From positions 1 to 41,141 of the forward strand of contig NZ_RCIP01000007.1 of NCBI RefSeq assembly GCF_004000275.1: a DNA stretch of 41,141 nt. The letters are read 5' to 3'. The translations under genes were made by a program, and so were the position numbers. The notes beneath the pieces were generated by a model. It was not told the DNA's origin. It saw only the letters and a program-made list of their open reading frames with translations, and did no database searches. Within the stretch, counting starts at the first letter, position 1. Every line of letters begins with the position of its first letter. This document shows positions 24,179 to 33,451 of the stretch, in pieces. The stretch comes from Saccharospirillum alexandrii (GTDB lineage Bacteria; Pseudomonadota; Gammaproteobacteria; Pseudomonadales; Natronospirillaceae).

Positions 24179-27019
24179 GTGACGCCACCTTCCACGCTAG
24201 ACGCTTCCTTCCAGCAATGGCTTGAACAGGCCAAAGCGGCCGGACTTGAGGCCGATATTGCCCAGCAGCTGGCCAGGACGGCGGTGTGCAGCCCCTGGTT
24301 CGATGAGCTGCTGAGCGTCAGCGGCATGGCAGATGTTGCGCGATGGGTCACCGATCCGCAGCCACCCGGCGCTGACCTGGATGCGCTCAGCGCACACTGG
24401 CCACTGGGTGACCTGGACCTGGCCAAGGCCGACCTGCGCAATTGGCGCAACCGGCAAATGGCCCGTTTGATCGTGCAAGATGCCAATGGCCAGTCAACAG
24501 CTCGGAAAACCGCCCGGGCGGTGTCAGACCTGGCCGATATCGCCATCCGGTGTGCGGTGACCTATGCCGAGACTCACTGGACTGAACAATGGGGGGCACC
24601 GGCTCCGTCCCAGTTCGGCGAACCGCATCAAAGCCTGGTTGTGTTGGCCATGGGTAAACATGGTGCGCGGGAACTGAATTTGTCGTCGGACATTGATCTG
24701 ATCTTCGCCTTTCCCAGCCAGGGAGAGGTGAGCAACGGGCGCAGCCACGAGGAATTTTTTACCCGGGTCGGGCGAACGGTTATCCAGTTGCTGGATACCC
24801 GTACCCCAGAGGGGTTTGTATTTCGGGTCGACATGAGGTTGCGACCCTGGGGTCAGAGCGGTGCTCTGGTCAGTAATTTTGCCGCCATGCACCATTACTA
24901 CACCCATCAGGGCCGGGAGTGGGAGCGGTTTGCCATGGTCAAAGCGCGTCCGGTTACCGGTGCGCCGGCGGCACAGGCCGAGTTGGAGCAGGACCTGAAA
25001 GCCTTTGTCTATCGTCGCTACGTTGACTTTCACGCGCTGGGCGCACTGCGACGGCTGAAATCAATGATTCAGAAGGAGGTACGCCGACAGCAATTGGAAG
25101 ACAACATCAAGCTGGGGCAGGGGGGGATCCGCGAGGTTGAATTTATCGCCCAGGCGTTTCAACTGATACGGGGCGGGCAAGACATTGCCTTGCAGGAGCG
25201 CGGTACCTGGCCAGTGTTGTCGATGCTGGCAGACGAAGGCTATTTGCCCCCCGACGTCAGCCGGGAGCTGACGGACGCTTACGGGTTTCTGCGCGATCTC
25301 GAGCACCGCATACAGGCGCTGCGCGATGAACAAACGCAGCGCCTGCCAAGGGATGATGCCGACCGGGCACGTTTGGCCTGGTCGATGGGGTTTGATTCGG
25401 TCGAGGCTCTGCTGGCGAAACTGGCGCATTATCGTGAGCGGGTGCATCACCATTTCCAGCAGGTGGTGGCTGAGGACGCCGAATCGTCCCGTGCCCTGAA
25501 TCCGGACATGGTGGCCCTGTGGCGTGACGGGCAGTGCCCGTCGACGGATGGTGACAGCCGAGACACCGAGGCGGTGCTGGCCTTTCGCAATGAAGCTGCG
25601 GTGAAGCGCTTGCAAGGGCAGGCCCGCGACAACCTGGACCAAGTGATGCCCATGCTGCTGACCGAGTTGTCAGGCAATAACAGGCTGGCCAGCGGGTTCG
25701 AGGCATTGCGCCCGATTCTGGAGGCTATTCTGCGGCGATCGGTGTATTTCGTCCTGTTGGCCGAAAACCCGGACGCCCTGCGCCAGCTGTGCCGACTGGC
25801 GCCAGCGTCTCCGTGGATCGCTAACCTGTTCGCCCAGAAACCCTATTTGCTCGATGAGCTGTCCGACCCCGATAGCCTGTACCGCCTGCCGCAGCGTGGC
25901 GAACTGACCGATGACCTGCACCAGACGCTGCTGCGGGTGCCTGCGGACGATCTTGAACAGCAAATGGAAGTGCTGCGCCATTTTCGTCATGGCCGGGTAT
26001 TGCGGGCGGCAGCCTGCGAAGTCGCTGCCATGCTGCCACTGATGAAAATTTCGGATTACCTGGCCTGGGTTGGCGAGGTTGTGGTTGAGCAGGCTCTGGC
26101 GCTCGCCTGGCAACAGATGGTCGACAAGCACGGGCGGCCCAGTCGCGATAATGGCGACTGGTGTGAACTCGATTTTGGCGTTGTCGCCTACGGCAAAATG
26201 GGTGGGCTGGAGCTGTCCTACGAATCGGATCTCGACCTGGTGTTTCTGCATCAGGCCTCGGCTCAGGGCGAAACCGAGGGCCCGAAGGTGATCGACAACG
26301 TGGTCTTTATGGCTCGGCTGGGGCAGCGGCTGATCCATCTGCTCAGCACCGCGACGCCGAGCGGAACCCTCTATGAAGTGGATACCCGACTGCGACCCTC
26401 TGGCAACTCCGGCCTGCTGGTGACCAGCCTGACGGCATTCGAGAAGTATCAGAACAGCAAGGCCTGGACCTGGGAGCACCAGGCACTGGTCAGGGCCCGG
26501 TTTATTGCGGGCGACCCGGAATTGCAAACGGCGTTTAACGCCGTCCGTCAGGATATTCTGCAACGACCCCGAGACCGCGAGACACTGCGCGAAGACGTGA
26601 TTCAAATGCGCCGGAAAATGGTGGGGCACCTGTCCAGCCAGGCGCAGAAGGGCAAGGCGGATGAGGTGTTTCACATCAAGCAGGACCCGGGTGGCATTGT
26701 TGATCTGGAGTTTCTGGTGCAGTACCTGGTGCTGGCCTACGCCGACGACCACCCCGAAGTCGCCCGCTGGTCCGACAATGTGCGCTGCATCAAAGCCCTG
26801 CGCGAGGCGGGCGTACTGACCGGTGAACAGGCCGACCAGTGGCTCGATGCCTATCTGACGCTGCGCGAGCACACCCATCATGCGGTGTTGTCAGGAACCT
26901 CCACCACGGTACCGGTGGCGCAGATGACCCCCGAGCTGGCGCGGGTGCGCGAGCTGATTCGGGCACAGTGGCAGCACTGGCTTGGCGCCGAGTCGCCAGC
27001 CGAGCAGCCACCGCAGTGA
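24179..27019 (+). CDS. glnE: Bifunctional glutamine synthetase adenylyltransferase/deadenylase
   Basis: GlnE adds AMP to glutamine synthetase when nitrogen is plentiful and removes it when nitrogen is scarce, under PII control. The N-terminal deadenylase domain has GKHGARELNLSSDIDLIFAF with its metal-binding DxD; the C-terminal adenylyltransferase domain has VVAYGKMGGLELSYESDLDL. Both active sites are intact. I start at the GTG at 24179, which follows AAGAGAGAACC and gives 946 residues, the E. coli length; the longer frame from 24101 adds 26 unrelated residues. ilvE follows on the same strand after 176 bp, the glnE-ilvE order of Pseudomonas relatives. Confidence 0.96.
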   Translation: MTPPSTLDASFQQWLEQAKAAGLEADIAQQLARTAVCSPWFDELLSVSGMADVARWVTDPQPPGADLDALSAHWPLGDLDLAKADLRNWRNRQMARLIVQDANGQSTARKTARAVSDLADIAIRCAVTYAETHWTEQWGAPAPSQFGEPHQSLVVLAMGKHGARELNLSSDIDLIFAFPSQGEVSNGRSHEEFFTRVGRTVIQLLDTRTPEGFVFRVDMRLRPWGQSGALVSNFAAMHHYYTHQGREWERFAMVKARPVTGAPAAQAELEQDLKAFVYRRYVDFHALGALRRLKSMIQKEVRRQQLEDNIKLGQGGIREVEFIAQAFQLIRGGQDIALQERGTWPVLSMLADEGYLPPDVSRELTDAYGFLRDLEHRIQALRDEQTQRLPRDDADRARLAWSMGFDSVEALLAKLAHYRERVHHHFQQVVAEDAESSRALNPDMVALWRDGQCPSTDGDSRDTEAVLAFRNEAAVKRLQGQARDNLDQVMPMLLTELSGNNRLASGFEALRPILEAILRRSVYFVLLAENPDALRQLCRLAPASPWIANLFAQKPYLLDELSDPDSLYRLPQRGELTDDLHQTLLRVPADDLEQQMEVLRHFRHGRVLRAAACEVAAMLPLMKISDYLAWVGEVVVEQALALAWQQMVDKHGRPSRDNGDWCELDFGVVAYGKMGGLELSYESDLDLVFLHQASAQGETEGPKVIDNVVFMARLGQRLIHLLSTATPSGTLYEVDTRLRPSGNSGLLVTSLTAFEKYQNSKAWTWEHQALVRARFIAGDPELQTAFNAVRQDILQRPRDRETLREDVIQMRRKMVGHLSSQAQKGKADEVFHIKQDPGGIVDLEFLVQYLVLAYADDHPEVARWSDNVRCIKALREAGVLTGEQADQWLDAYLTLREHTHHAVLSGTSTTVPVAQMTPELARVRELIRAQWQHWLGAESPAEQPPQ

Positions 27020-27195
27020 CCGGGTGTTGGCCGGGGTGTCAGGTGAGGAATACAGTGTTGATATCAATGCATGGTGTTCCGGGCCTTTGGCGCTAGAGTC
27101 CGGCTCTTAACTTGGCATACAATGAGGCATCGTCGCCCAAGGGCCGACGCCTCGACCACGGGCTTGAATCTGGCCCACAGCATTGGGAATTTGTA

Positions 27196-28194
27196 ATGGC
27201 CGCATTTGGTACCGTATTCATGCCGCAAATGGCATTGGCTCAGTATGACAATGGCGCTTGGAGCCAGACCGAGATCGTTTCCTCCAATTCACTGACGCTG
27301 CATCCGGGCGCGCACGTACTGCACTATTCCAGTACCTGTTTCGAGGGCCTCAAGGCGTTCCGTCATGCCGACGGTTCGGTCAATATCTTCAGAATGGATG
27401 CCAACATTGAGCGCATGGCGCAAAGCAGCCAGTTGCTGAACTTGCCAGCCATCGACAAAGCTCAGTTGAAACAGATGATCATCGATATCGTCGCACGCTT
27501 CAAAGACGATGTGCCCGAAACGCCGGGGTCCATGTACATTCGGCCAACGCATATAGGCACCGAAGCGGCGATAGGCAAGGCCGCAGCTCCTACTGAGAGT
27601 TCACTGCTGTATGTGTTGCTATCGCCAGTCGGTGATTATTTTGCCGGCGGTGGCAAGGCACTGTCGCTCTTGCTGGAGGAAGACGGCATGCGCTGTGCGC
27701 CGCACATGGGCATGGTAAAAAGCGGCGGCAACTACGCCAGTGCGCTGGGCCCTATCCTGGCGGCCAAATCCCGTCACGATGCGGATCAGGTATTGTTTTG
27801 CCCGAACGGCGATGTTCAGGAAACCGGTGCGGCCAACTTCATTTTGATCGATGGCAACGAAATCATCACCAAGAGCCTCGACCGTTCCTTCCTGCACGGC
27901 ATTACCCGCGATTCGATCCTGACTCTGGCTCGGGACCGGGGCATGACCGTCAGTGAACGCAGCCTGAGTGTGGACGAGCTGTTAGAACGCGCAGCCAAGC
28001 CAGGCACTGAGGCAGCGTTGTCGGGAACCGCCGCGGTATTGACGCCCGTGGGCACCCTGATTCGCGGTGAGCAGCGTTTTTCCGTCGGCTCGGGTGAGGC
28101 CGGTGAAACAACCCTTGCCCTGCGTAAAGCACTGAATCAGGTTCAATGGGGCGAGTCCGACGATCCGCACGGCTGGTTAACGCCGGTCAAATGA
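27196..28194 (+). CDS. ilvE: Branched-chain amino acid aminotransferase
   Basis: IlvE is a PLP enzyme (fold type IV) that makes the last step of leucine, isoleucine and valine synthesis and the first of their breakdown. The 332-residue protein belongs to the longer class II type: YSSTCFEGLKAFRHADGSVN, then GMVKSGGNYASALGPILAAK with the cofactor lysine, QETGAANFILIDGNEIITK, SFLHGITRDSILTLARDRG and ALSGTAAVLTPVGTL. The ATG at 27196 is preceded by GGGA; the frame could extend to 27112 but the extra 28 residues are not conserved. In Pseudomonas relatives LPS heptosyltransferase genes follow; here yhbY is next and convergent. Confidence 0.94.
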   Translation: MAAFGTVFMPQMALAQYDNGAWSQTEIVSSNSLTLHPGAHVLHYSSTCFEGLKAFRHADGSVNIFRMDANIERMAQSSQLLNLPAIDKAQLKQMIIDIVARFKDDVPETPGSMYIRPTHIGTEAAIGKAAAPTESSLLYVLLSPVGDYFAGGGKALSLLLEEDGMRCAPHMGMVKSGGNYASALGPILAAKSRHDADQVLFCPNGDVQETGAANFILIDGNEIITKSLDRSFLHGITRDSILTLARDRGMTVSERSLSVDELLERAAKPGTEAALSGTAAVLTPVGTLIRGEQRFSVGSGEAGETTLALRKALNQVQWGESDDPHGWLTPVK

Positions 28195-28326
28195 CGGAAT
28201 CTGTTCCGGGGGGTGAATGACCTCCCTGGTTGAGCGGAGCACTTACCAAAGTTTTACAACAGAACCGTTCAGGGTGATACAACAGGGCAGGGCCTGGAAG
28301 CCACGCCCCGGCGATGCTGACCGGAG

Positions 28327-28638
28327 TCAGTTGCCGAGTCGGGTCAGGTTGGACAGTTTGGGGTTGGGTTTTTTTGCCTTGCGCAGTAGCAGTGCGACCC
28401 GGCCGATGGACTGGATCAGGGTGGCGCCGGTTTGCTCGCAGGCAGATTGGATCAGGGCGTTTTTCTGATCGCGATCGGCGACATTGACTTTAATCTTGAT
28501 CAGTTCGTGGTCGTTCAATGCGCGGTCGATCTCGGCCAGAACGGTTTCTGCCAGGCCTTTTTCGGCGATGGTTACCAGCGGGTTCAGATCGTGACCTATG
28601 GTACGGTAGCGTTTTCGTTGTTCCTGACTCAAACTCAT
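28327..28638 (-). CDS. yhbY: CRS1/YhbY family RNA-binding ribosome assembly protein
   Basis: A 103-residue protein made of one CRM domain, which binds pre-50S ribosomal particles. The typical sequence runs from RKRYRTIGHDLNPLVTIAEK through GLAETVLAEIDRALNDHELI, KIKVNV and IGRVALLLRKAKK; the helix containing HDLNPLVTIGxxG-like residues is the RNA-binding hallmark, though the usual Gly in the GxxG loop reads EKGL here. ATG at 28638 with GAGAG in front. It is divergent from ftsH, the standard arrangement, except that rlmE, normally between them and read with ftsH, is absent. Confidence 0.94.
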   Translation of the reverse strand: MSLSQEQRKRYRTIGHDLNPLVTIAEKGLAETVLAEIDRALNDHELIKIKVNVADRDQKNALIQSACEQTGATLIQSIGRVALLLRKAKKPNPKLSNLTRLGN

Positions 28639-29012
28639 GGGTGTCTCTCAGACTCTGTTGCTTGCAAAAAACAGCATTGTACTTTAGAACACCCTGCCAA
28701 ACACAGCCCAACCGGGCAGTCAGCCGGGTAAGGCTGCAGATCAATCGGGATGATAGCCCGGTTGTTCTTGCATTTTAGTGACCGCACCCCATTATTTTGG
28801 TGTGTGAAAAGTCTGTGCCAGTTGGCATCAAAGGCTTGAGGGCAGGTCTTCTTCCGAACAGCCGGATAAGTCTGCTGATCGAATTTACGCGTAAATACCG
28901 GGCTGATATCACACCATCACGCCGGTGTTGCGCACCCGCCTCTGGCCACCCGAGGGTAGGCCGGGACGGAGACAAACGACCTATGCAGCCTGGCTGCCAA
29001 CGAGGGTAAAAG
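28639..29012. other. Divergent yhbY/ftsH intergenic region, rlmE missing
   Basis: This 374-bp gap holds the sigma-32-like promoter, an inverted repeat CAACCGGGC (28709-28717) / GCCCGGTTG (28756-28764) with CAGCC/GGCTG (28721-28735) inside, and the ftsH leader. I could not find any RlmE (23S rRNA 2'-O-methyltransferase) sequence, such as its SAM motif VDLGAAPGGWSQ or its C-terminal end, in any frame. The short frame 28797-29009 begins at the presumed transcription start and looks non-coding. Confidence 0.6.
28767..28795 (+). promoter_or_regulatory. Sigma-32 (heat-shock) type promoter upstream of ftsH
   Basis: CTTGCAT (28767-28773), a 13-base spacer and CCCCATTAT (28787-28795) match the sigma-32 pattern CTTGAAA ... 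CCCCATnT well, including all of CTTG and CCCCAT. ftsH is a known sigma-32 target. Transcription would begin near 28803 and leave a 210-base leader before the start at 29013. Confidence 0.65.
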
Positions 29013-30944
29013 TTGAACGATATGGCTAAAAATCTGGTTCTATGGCTGATTATCGCGGCGGTTCTGCTGGCCGTTTTTAACAATTTCGATACCACGGCCA
29101 CCTCTGAAGAAATGAGCTACTCCCGCTTTGTACAGCAGGTAGAACAGGATCAGGTGCGGTCTGTGGTCTATCAGGGGCTGACCATTAACGGTGTTCGTCG
29201 TGACGGTTCAACCTTTGAGACCGTACGGCCGCCTTATGTCGACGATTCCGAACTGATCGACAACATGATCGAGCACAACGTCGAGGTGGAATCCAAGCAG
29301 CCGGAGCAGCAAAGCATCTGGTCCCAGTTGCTGGTGGCTGCCTTCCCGATTCTGATCATTCTTGCGGTGTTCATGTTCTTCATGCGCCAAATGCAGGGCG
29401 GAGCCGGTGGCGGCAAGGGCCCGATGAGTTTTGGCAAGAGCAAGGCCAAGATGCTGAGCGAAGATCAGATCAAGACCACCTTCGCCGACGTAGCGGGTGT
29501 TGAAGAGGCCAAGGAGGACGTCCAGGAACTGGTCGAATTCTTGCGCGACCCGGGCAAGTATCAGCGTCTGGGTGGCCGAATCCCTCGCGGTGTGCTGATG
29601 GTCGGTTCGCCCGGTACCGGTAAGACTCTGCTGGCTAAAGCCATTGCCGGTGAAGCCAAGGTGCCGTTCTTCTCGATTTCCGGCTCCGACTTTGTCGAAA
29701 TGTTTGTTGGTGTGGGTGCATCGCGCGTACGTGACATGTTCGATCAGGCCAAGAAGCAAGCGCCCTGTATCATCTTTATCGACGAGATCGACGCCGTAGG
29801 TCGTTCACGTGGCGTTGGCATCGGTGGTGGGAACGATGAGCGCGAACAAACGCTGAACCAGTTACTGGTTGAGATGGACGGCTTTGAAGTGAACGATGGC
29901 ATCATCGTCATCGCGGCCACCAACCGCCCCGATGTGCTTGACCCGGCGCTGCTGCGTCCCGGTCGGTTCGACCGCCAGGTCGTTGTGGCGTTGCCCGACG
30001 TACGTGGCCGCGAACAGATTCTTAAAGTCCACATGCGCAAGATTCCGGTCGGCGACGACGTCGATGCGTCGGTGATTGCTCGCGGTACACCCGGTTTCTC
30101 GGGTGCCGATCTGGCCAACCTGGCCAACGAAGCGGCGCTCTTTGCGGCCCGACTCAGCAAGCGCACCGTGTCGATGGAAGAATTCGACCGGGCGAAAGAC
30201 AAGATCATGATGGGTGCCGAGCGCAAATCCATGGTCATGTCCGAGAAAGAAAAGATTAACACCGCCTATCACGAGTCTGGCCACGCCATTATTGGCCGGC
30301 TGGTCCCCGAGCACGACCCGGTCTATAAGGTCAGTATTATTCCGCGTGGCCGTGCCCTGGGTGTGACCATGTACCTGCCCGAGGAAGACCGGTACTCAAT
30401 CAGCAAGCGTCAGCTGGAAAGCCAGATCTGCTCGCTGTATGGCGGCCGTATTGCCGAAGAAATGACCAACGGCAAGGAAGGGGTGACCACTGGTGCCTCC
30501 AATGACATTGAGCGGGCAACGCAACTGGCTCGCAACATGGTGACCAAATGGGGCCTTAGTGAGCTTGGCGCCCAGCAGTTTGAAGAAGAGCAGCAGGGGT
30601 ATCTGGGCAGCCAGTCTTCCATGGCTCAGCTGTCTTCTGAGACTGCGCGCGCGGTTGATGCCGAGATCAAAAAGATTCTCGACCGGTGTTACAAAACCGC
30701 CAGCGAATTGCTTGAAGCCAATCGCGACAAGCTGGAAATGATGAAAGACGCGCTGATGCATTACGAGACCATCGATGCCGAGCAGATCAATGACATCATG
30801 AACGGCAACAAGCCAAGAGCGCCCAAAGGCTGGGACGATCGGGATTCAGGCGGTGGCAAGGCGGATTCAGGCGAGCCTGCTGATGCCGCAGCTGAAACCG
30901 CTCAGGACCAGGCGGATCTGGACCGGGACGGCCAGACCGAATAA
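29013..30944 (+). CDS. ftsH: ATP-dependent zinc metalloprotease FtsH
   Basis: FtsH is the hexameric membrane AAA+ protease that degrades misfolded membrane proteins, sigma-32 and LpxC. The 643-residue protein has two membrane helices ([38 protein letters not shown]), Walker [15 protein letters not shown], Walker [13 protein letters not shown], the second region of homology [19 protein letters not shown] and the zinc site HESGH ([11 protein letters not shown]). I prefer the TTG at 29013 because ACGAGG sits eight bases before it; the ATG three codons on (MAKNLVLW) would be too far from it. E. coli ftsH shows the same TTG/ATG ambiguity. The tail is Asp/Gly-rich. A terminator separates it from folP. 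Confidence 0.97.
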   Translation: MNDMAKNLVLWLIIAAVLLAVFNNFDTTATSEEMSYSRFVQQVEQDQVRSVVYQGLTINGVRRDGSTFETVRPPYVDDSELIDNMIEHNVEVESKQPEQQSIWSQLLVAAFPILIILAVFMFFMRQMQGGAGGGKGPMSFGKSKAKMLSEDQIKTTFADVAGVEEAKEDVQELVEFLRDPGKYQRLGGRIPRGVLMVGSPGTGKTLLAKAIAGEAKVPFFSISGSDFVEMFVGVGASRVRDMFDQAKKQAPCIIFIDEIDAVGRSRGVGIGGGNDEREQTLNQLLVEMDGFEVNDGIIVIAATNRPDVLDPALLRPGRFDRQVVVALPDVRGREQILKVHMRKIPVGDDVDASVIARGTPGFSGADLANLANEAALFAARLSKRTVSMEEFDRAKDKIMMGAERKSMVMSEKEKINTAYHESGHAIIGRLVPEHDPVYKVSIIPRGRALGVTMYLPEEDRYSISKRQLESQICSLYGGRIAEEMTNGKEGVTTGASNDIERATQLARNMVTKWGLSELGAQQFEEEQQGYLGSQSSMAQLSSETARAVDAEIKKILDRCYKTASELLEANRDKLEMMKDALMHYETIDAEQINDIMNGNKPRAPKGWDDRDSGGGKADSGEPADAAAETAQDQADLDRDGQTE

Positions 30945-30970
30945 GCCTCTGGCTCGGCAAAAATTTTGAA

Positions 30971-30996
30971 ACGGCGCTCCGGCGCCGTTTTTTTAT
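30971..30996 (+). terminator. Rho-independent terminator after ftsH
   Basis: AACGGCGC (30971-30978) and GCGCCGTT (30983-30990) form a perfect 8-bp GC-rich stem with a 4-base loop, followed by seven T's. It lies 26 bp behind the ftsH stop and just before the folP ribosome binding site, so folP either has reduced read-through or its own promoter. Confidence 0.9.
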
Positions 30997-31025
30997 GTAA
31001 GCAATTGTTTAAAGGAGTCGCCGTC

Positions 31026-31880
31026 ATGACAGGTACTCACGCCAGCGGGTCTGGTTGGTTATTTGGTGATCGCTCGCTGGATCTCAGCGTTACCCGGGTA
31101 ATGGGCGTGGTGAACGTGACTCCCGACAGTTTTTCAGACGGTGGCCGGTTCATTAAAGCCGATGCGGCCCTGGCCCAGGCTCGGCGCCTGGTGTCGGCCG
31201 GTGCCAGTATTCTGGACGTGGGCGGCGAGAGCACTCGCCCGGGTGCCACTCCGGTCAGCGTACAGCAGGAGCTGGACCGGGTTGTGCCCGTGGTTGAGGC
31301 GTTGGCGCGAGACACCGAGGTGATCTTATCGGTCGATACCAGCACCCCGGAGGTCATGCGGGAGGCGGCGCGTGTCGGGGCGCACCTGATCAATGATGTC
31401 CGTGCCCTGTCTCGCGAAGGTGCCTTGCAGGCTGCGGTGGAGACTGGGCTATCGGTCTGTCTGATGCACATGCAGGGTCAGCCCGGCACGATGCAGATGA
31501 GCCCGGAATACGATGACGTGGTTGCTGAAGTTGAGCGTTACCTCGGTGAGCGTATTGGCGCTTGTGAGGCTGCAGGGCTGCAACGTCAGCAACTTTTGGT
31601 TGACCCGGGGTTTGGTTTTGGCAAGACACTGGGCCACAATCTCAGTTTACTGAAACATTTGCAGCGCTTTACCCGCTGGGGTTGCCCGGTGCTGGTAGGG
31701 TTGTCGCGCAAATCGATGATTGGCGATGTGCTGGGCAAGCCGGTCGATCAGCGCCTCTATGGCAGCCTCGCGGCTGCCGTCGCTGCGGCGATGAACGGCG
31801 CGTCCATCGTACGAGTGCATGATGTGGCGGAAACCGCAGATGCCATTGCCGTGATTAACGCTTTGCATCAGTCGGTGTAA
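31026..31880 (+). CDS. folP: Dihydropteroate synthase
   Basis: FolP condenses p-aminobenzoate with hydroxymethyl-dihydropterin diphosphate in folate synthesis and is the sulfonamide target. The 284 residues contain MGVVNVTPDSFSDGG (pterin/diphosphate loop), ILDVGGESTRPGA, DPGFGFGKTLGHNLSLLKHL and VLVGLSRKSMIGDVLG with the catalytic-site Lys/Ser. The ATG at 31026 is preceded by AAAGGAGTCGCC; the frame to 30966 would read through the terminator hairpin and is rejected. Standard ftsH-folP-glmM order. Confidence 0.96.
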   Translation: MTGTHASGSGWLFGDRSLDLSVTRVMGVVNVTPDSFSDGGRFIKADAALAQARRLVSAGASILDVGGESTRPGATPVSVQQELDRVVPVVEALARDTEVILSVDTSTPEVMREAARVGAHLINDVRALSREGALQAAVETGLSVCLMHMQGQPGTMQMSPEYDDVVAEVERYLGERIGACEAAGLQRQQLLVDPGFGFGKTLGHNLSLLKHLQRFTRWGCPVLVGLSRKSMIGDVLGKPVDQRLYGSLAAAVAAAMNGASIVRVHDVAETADAIAVINALHQSV

Positions 31881-31941
31881 AGCGGCGTCGCATTTTTAGG
31901 GGTAGCTATGGCAAAAGCGCCTTAACCAAGGAGATGAGTGA

Positions 31942-33294
31942 GTGAGTCAGGAAAAACAGTATTTTGGCACGGATGGCATACGGGGCCGGGTTGGAAGCGG
32001 CGCCATTACTCCTGAATTTCTATTGAAGCTGGGCTGGGCTGCTGGTCGGGTGTTCGCCAGCGAAGGGCACAGCAAGATACTGATCGGCAAAGACACCCGA
32101 ATATCGGGTTATATGTTCGAGGCGGTTCTGGAAGCCGGCTTGTCGGCTGCCGGGTGCGATATCCTGCTGGTTGGGCCAATGCCAACGCCAGCCGTAGCCT
32201 ATTTGACTCGCGCGTTTCATGCAGACGCGGGTATTGTCATTTCAGCCTCGCACAACCCCTATTACGACAATGGCATCAAGTTCTTCTCCGCAGACGGCAC
32301 CAAGCTGCCCGATGACGTTGAGCTGGCCATCGAAGCCGAACTTGAAAAGGTGATGACCACGGCTGAGAGTCACTTGCTGGGTAAGGCCGTGCGCATCAAC
32401 GATGCCGGTGGCCGCTATGTGGAGTTTTGTAAAAGTACCTCAGGCTACCTCAACCTGGATGGCCTGCATATCGTGCTCGATTGTGCCCACGGCGCTACCT
32501 ACGATGTGGCCCCCAAAGTGTTTCGGGAGTTGGGCGCCAGGGTCAGCCTGGTTGGCGCCACGCCGGACGGCTTGAACATCAACAAGGGCGTAGGTTCAAC
32601 CCACCCAGCCAGTCTGCAGCGAGCTGTGCTCGAGCAGGAGGCTGACCTGGGTATTGCCTTTGATGGCGATGGCGACCGGGTGTTGATGGTCGACAATGAA
32701 GGTGAGCTGGTCGATGGTGACGAGTTGCTGTATCTGCTTGCCATTCATCTTCACCGCCAGAATCGTCTGCAGGGGGGGGTAGTCGGTACGCTGATGACCA
32801 ATCTGGGTCTTGAGGTGGCGCTCAGGAAAGAGGGCATCGAGCTGGTTCGGGCACAGGTGGGTGATCGCTATGTAATGGAGCAGCTGCACCAGCGCGATTG
32901 GGTGTTGGGGGGCGAAAATTCCGGACACCTGGTGTGCAAGCATGTTACTACCACGGGGGATGGCATTGTCGCCGCTTTGCAGGTGCTGTGCGCCTTGCAG
33001 GCCGCCGACCAGACGCTGTCGCAGGCCAAATCCGGCATGCGCAAATACCCTCAGGTCATGATCAATGTGCAAATGCCGAACAAGATGGATGTTCAGGCGT
33101 TGCCTGAAGTACAGGCCGAGCTGGATGTGCAGGCCGGGGTGTTGGGCGATGCCGGTCGCATACTGCTGCGTCCATCCGGTACTGAACCGCTGGTACGGGT
33201 CATGGTTGAAGGGGAAGACATTGGCCAGGTAAAACGCAGTTGTGAGCGGTTGGCCGGTGTTGTCAAGGCGGCGGTCGAGGCTGCAACGGTATAA
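31942..33294 (+). CDS. glmM: Phosphoglucosamine mutase
   Basis: GlmM turns glucosamine-6-phosphate into glucosamine-1-phosphate for UDP-GlcNAc, the precursor of peptidoglycan and LPS. The 450 residues show the phosphoserine loop [19 protein letters not shown], the magnesium loop [13 protein letters not shown], the sugar-binding GGENSGH and the phosphate-binding [15 protein letters not shown]. Start GTG at 31942, 8 bases after AAGGAG; the ATG at 31934 is out of frame and short. The N-terminus [17 protein letters not shown] is typical. It follows folP by 61 bp, probably in one transcript. Confidence 0.97.
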   Translation: MSQEKQYFGTDGIRGRVGSGAITPEFLLKLGWAAGRVFASEGHSKILIGKDTRISGYMFEAVLEAGLSAAGCDILLVGPMPTPAVAYLTRAFHADAGIVISASHNPYYDNGIKFFSADGTKLPDDVELAIEAELEKVMTTAESHLLGKAVRINDAGGRYVEFCKSTSGYLNLDGLHIVLDCAHGATYDVAPKVFRELGARVSLVGATPDGLNINKGVGSTHPASLQRAVLEQEADLGIAFDGDGDRVLMVDNEGELVDGDELLYLLAIHLHRQNRLQGGVVGTLMTNLGLEVALRKEGIELVRAQVGDRYVMEQLHQRDWVLGGENSGHLVCKHVTTTGDGIVAALQVLCALQAADQTLSQAKSGMRKYPQVMINVQMPNKMDVQALPEVQAELDVQAGVLGDAGRILLRPSGTEPLVRVMVEGEDIGQVKRSCERLAGVVKAAVEAATV

Positions 33295-33353
33295 TTTGCC
33301 GGAAAAAGTAACCCCAATTCCACAGAATGTCGCGCTCAGCCACTGGGGTTTAT

Positions 33354-33383
33354 GGGGTAAGCTGTTGTTTTAACCCCGTTTTT
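33354..33383 (+). terminator. Weak terminator-like hairpin after glmM
   Basis: GGGGT (33354-33358) and ACCCC (33373-33377) form a 5-bp stem followed by GTTTTT. A second AACCCC/GGGGTT pair (about 33310-33315 and 33345-33350) lies upstream. The stem is short, so attenuation rather than full termination is likely. Confidence 0.35.
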
Positions 33384-33396
33384 CCCAAACAGCCTG

Positions 33397-33425
33397 TTGC
33401 TCGGCTGGTGGAAAGGCAGTACACT
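33397..33425 (+). promoter_or_regulatory. Probable sigma-70 promoter for tpiA
   Basis: TTGCTC (33397-33402), a 17-base spacer and TACACT (33420-33425) precede the tpiA ribosome binding site AAGGAGG. Spacing is ideal. The location between the glmM hairpin and tpiA fits an internal promoter. Confidence 0.5.
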
Positions 33426-33451
33426 CTGCGCCCGATTTAAGGAGGTCAGGC

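Noticed and set aside
25670-26881. 403-codon open frame opposite glnE
   Set aside because: It is a mirror of the strongly conserved glnE coding sequence in a GC-rich genome; its protein is Gln/His/Arg-rich and matches no family.
28797-29009. 70-codon frame upstream of ftsH as a leader peptide or rlmE remnant
   Set aside because: It would start inside the presumed promoter with GTG, has no ribosome binding site, and shows no RlmE motif.
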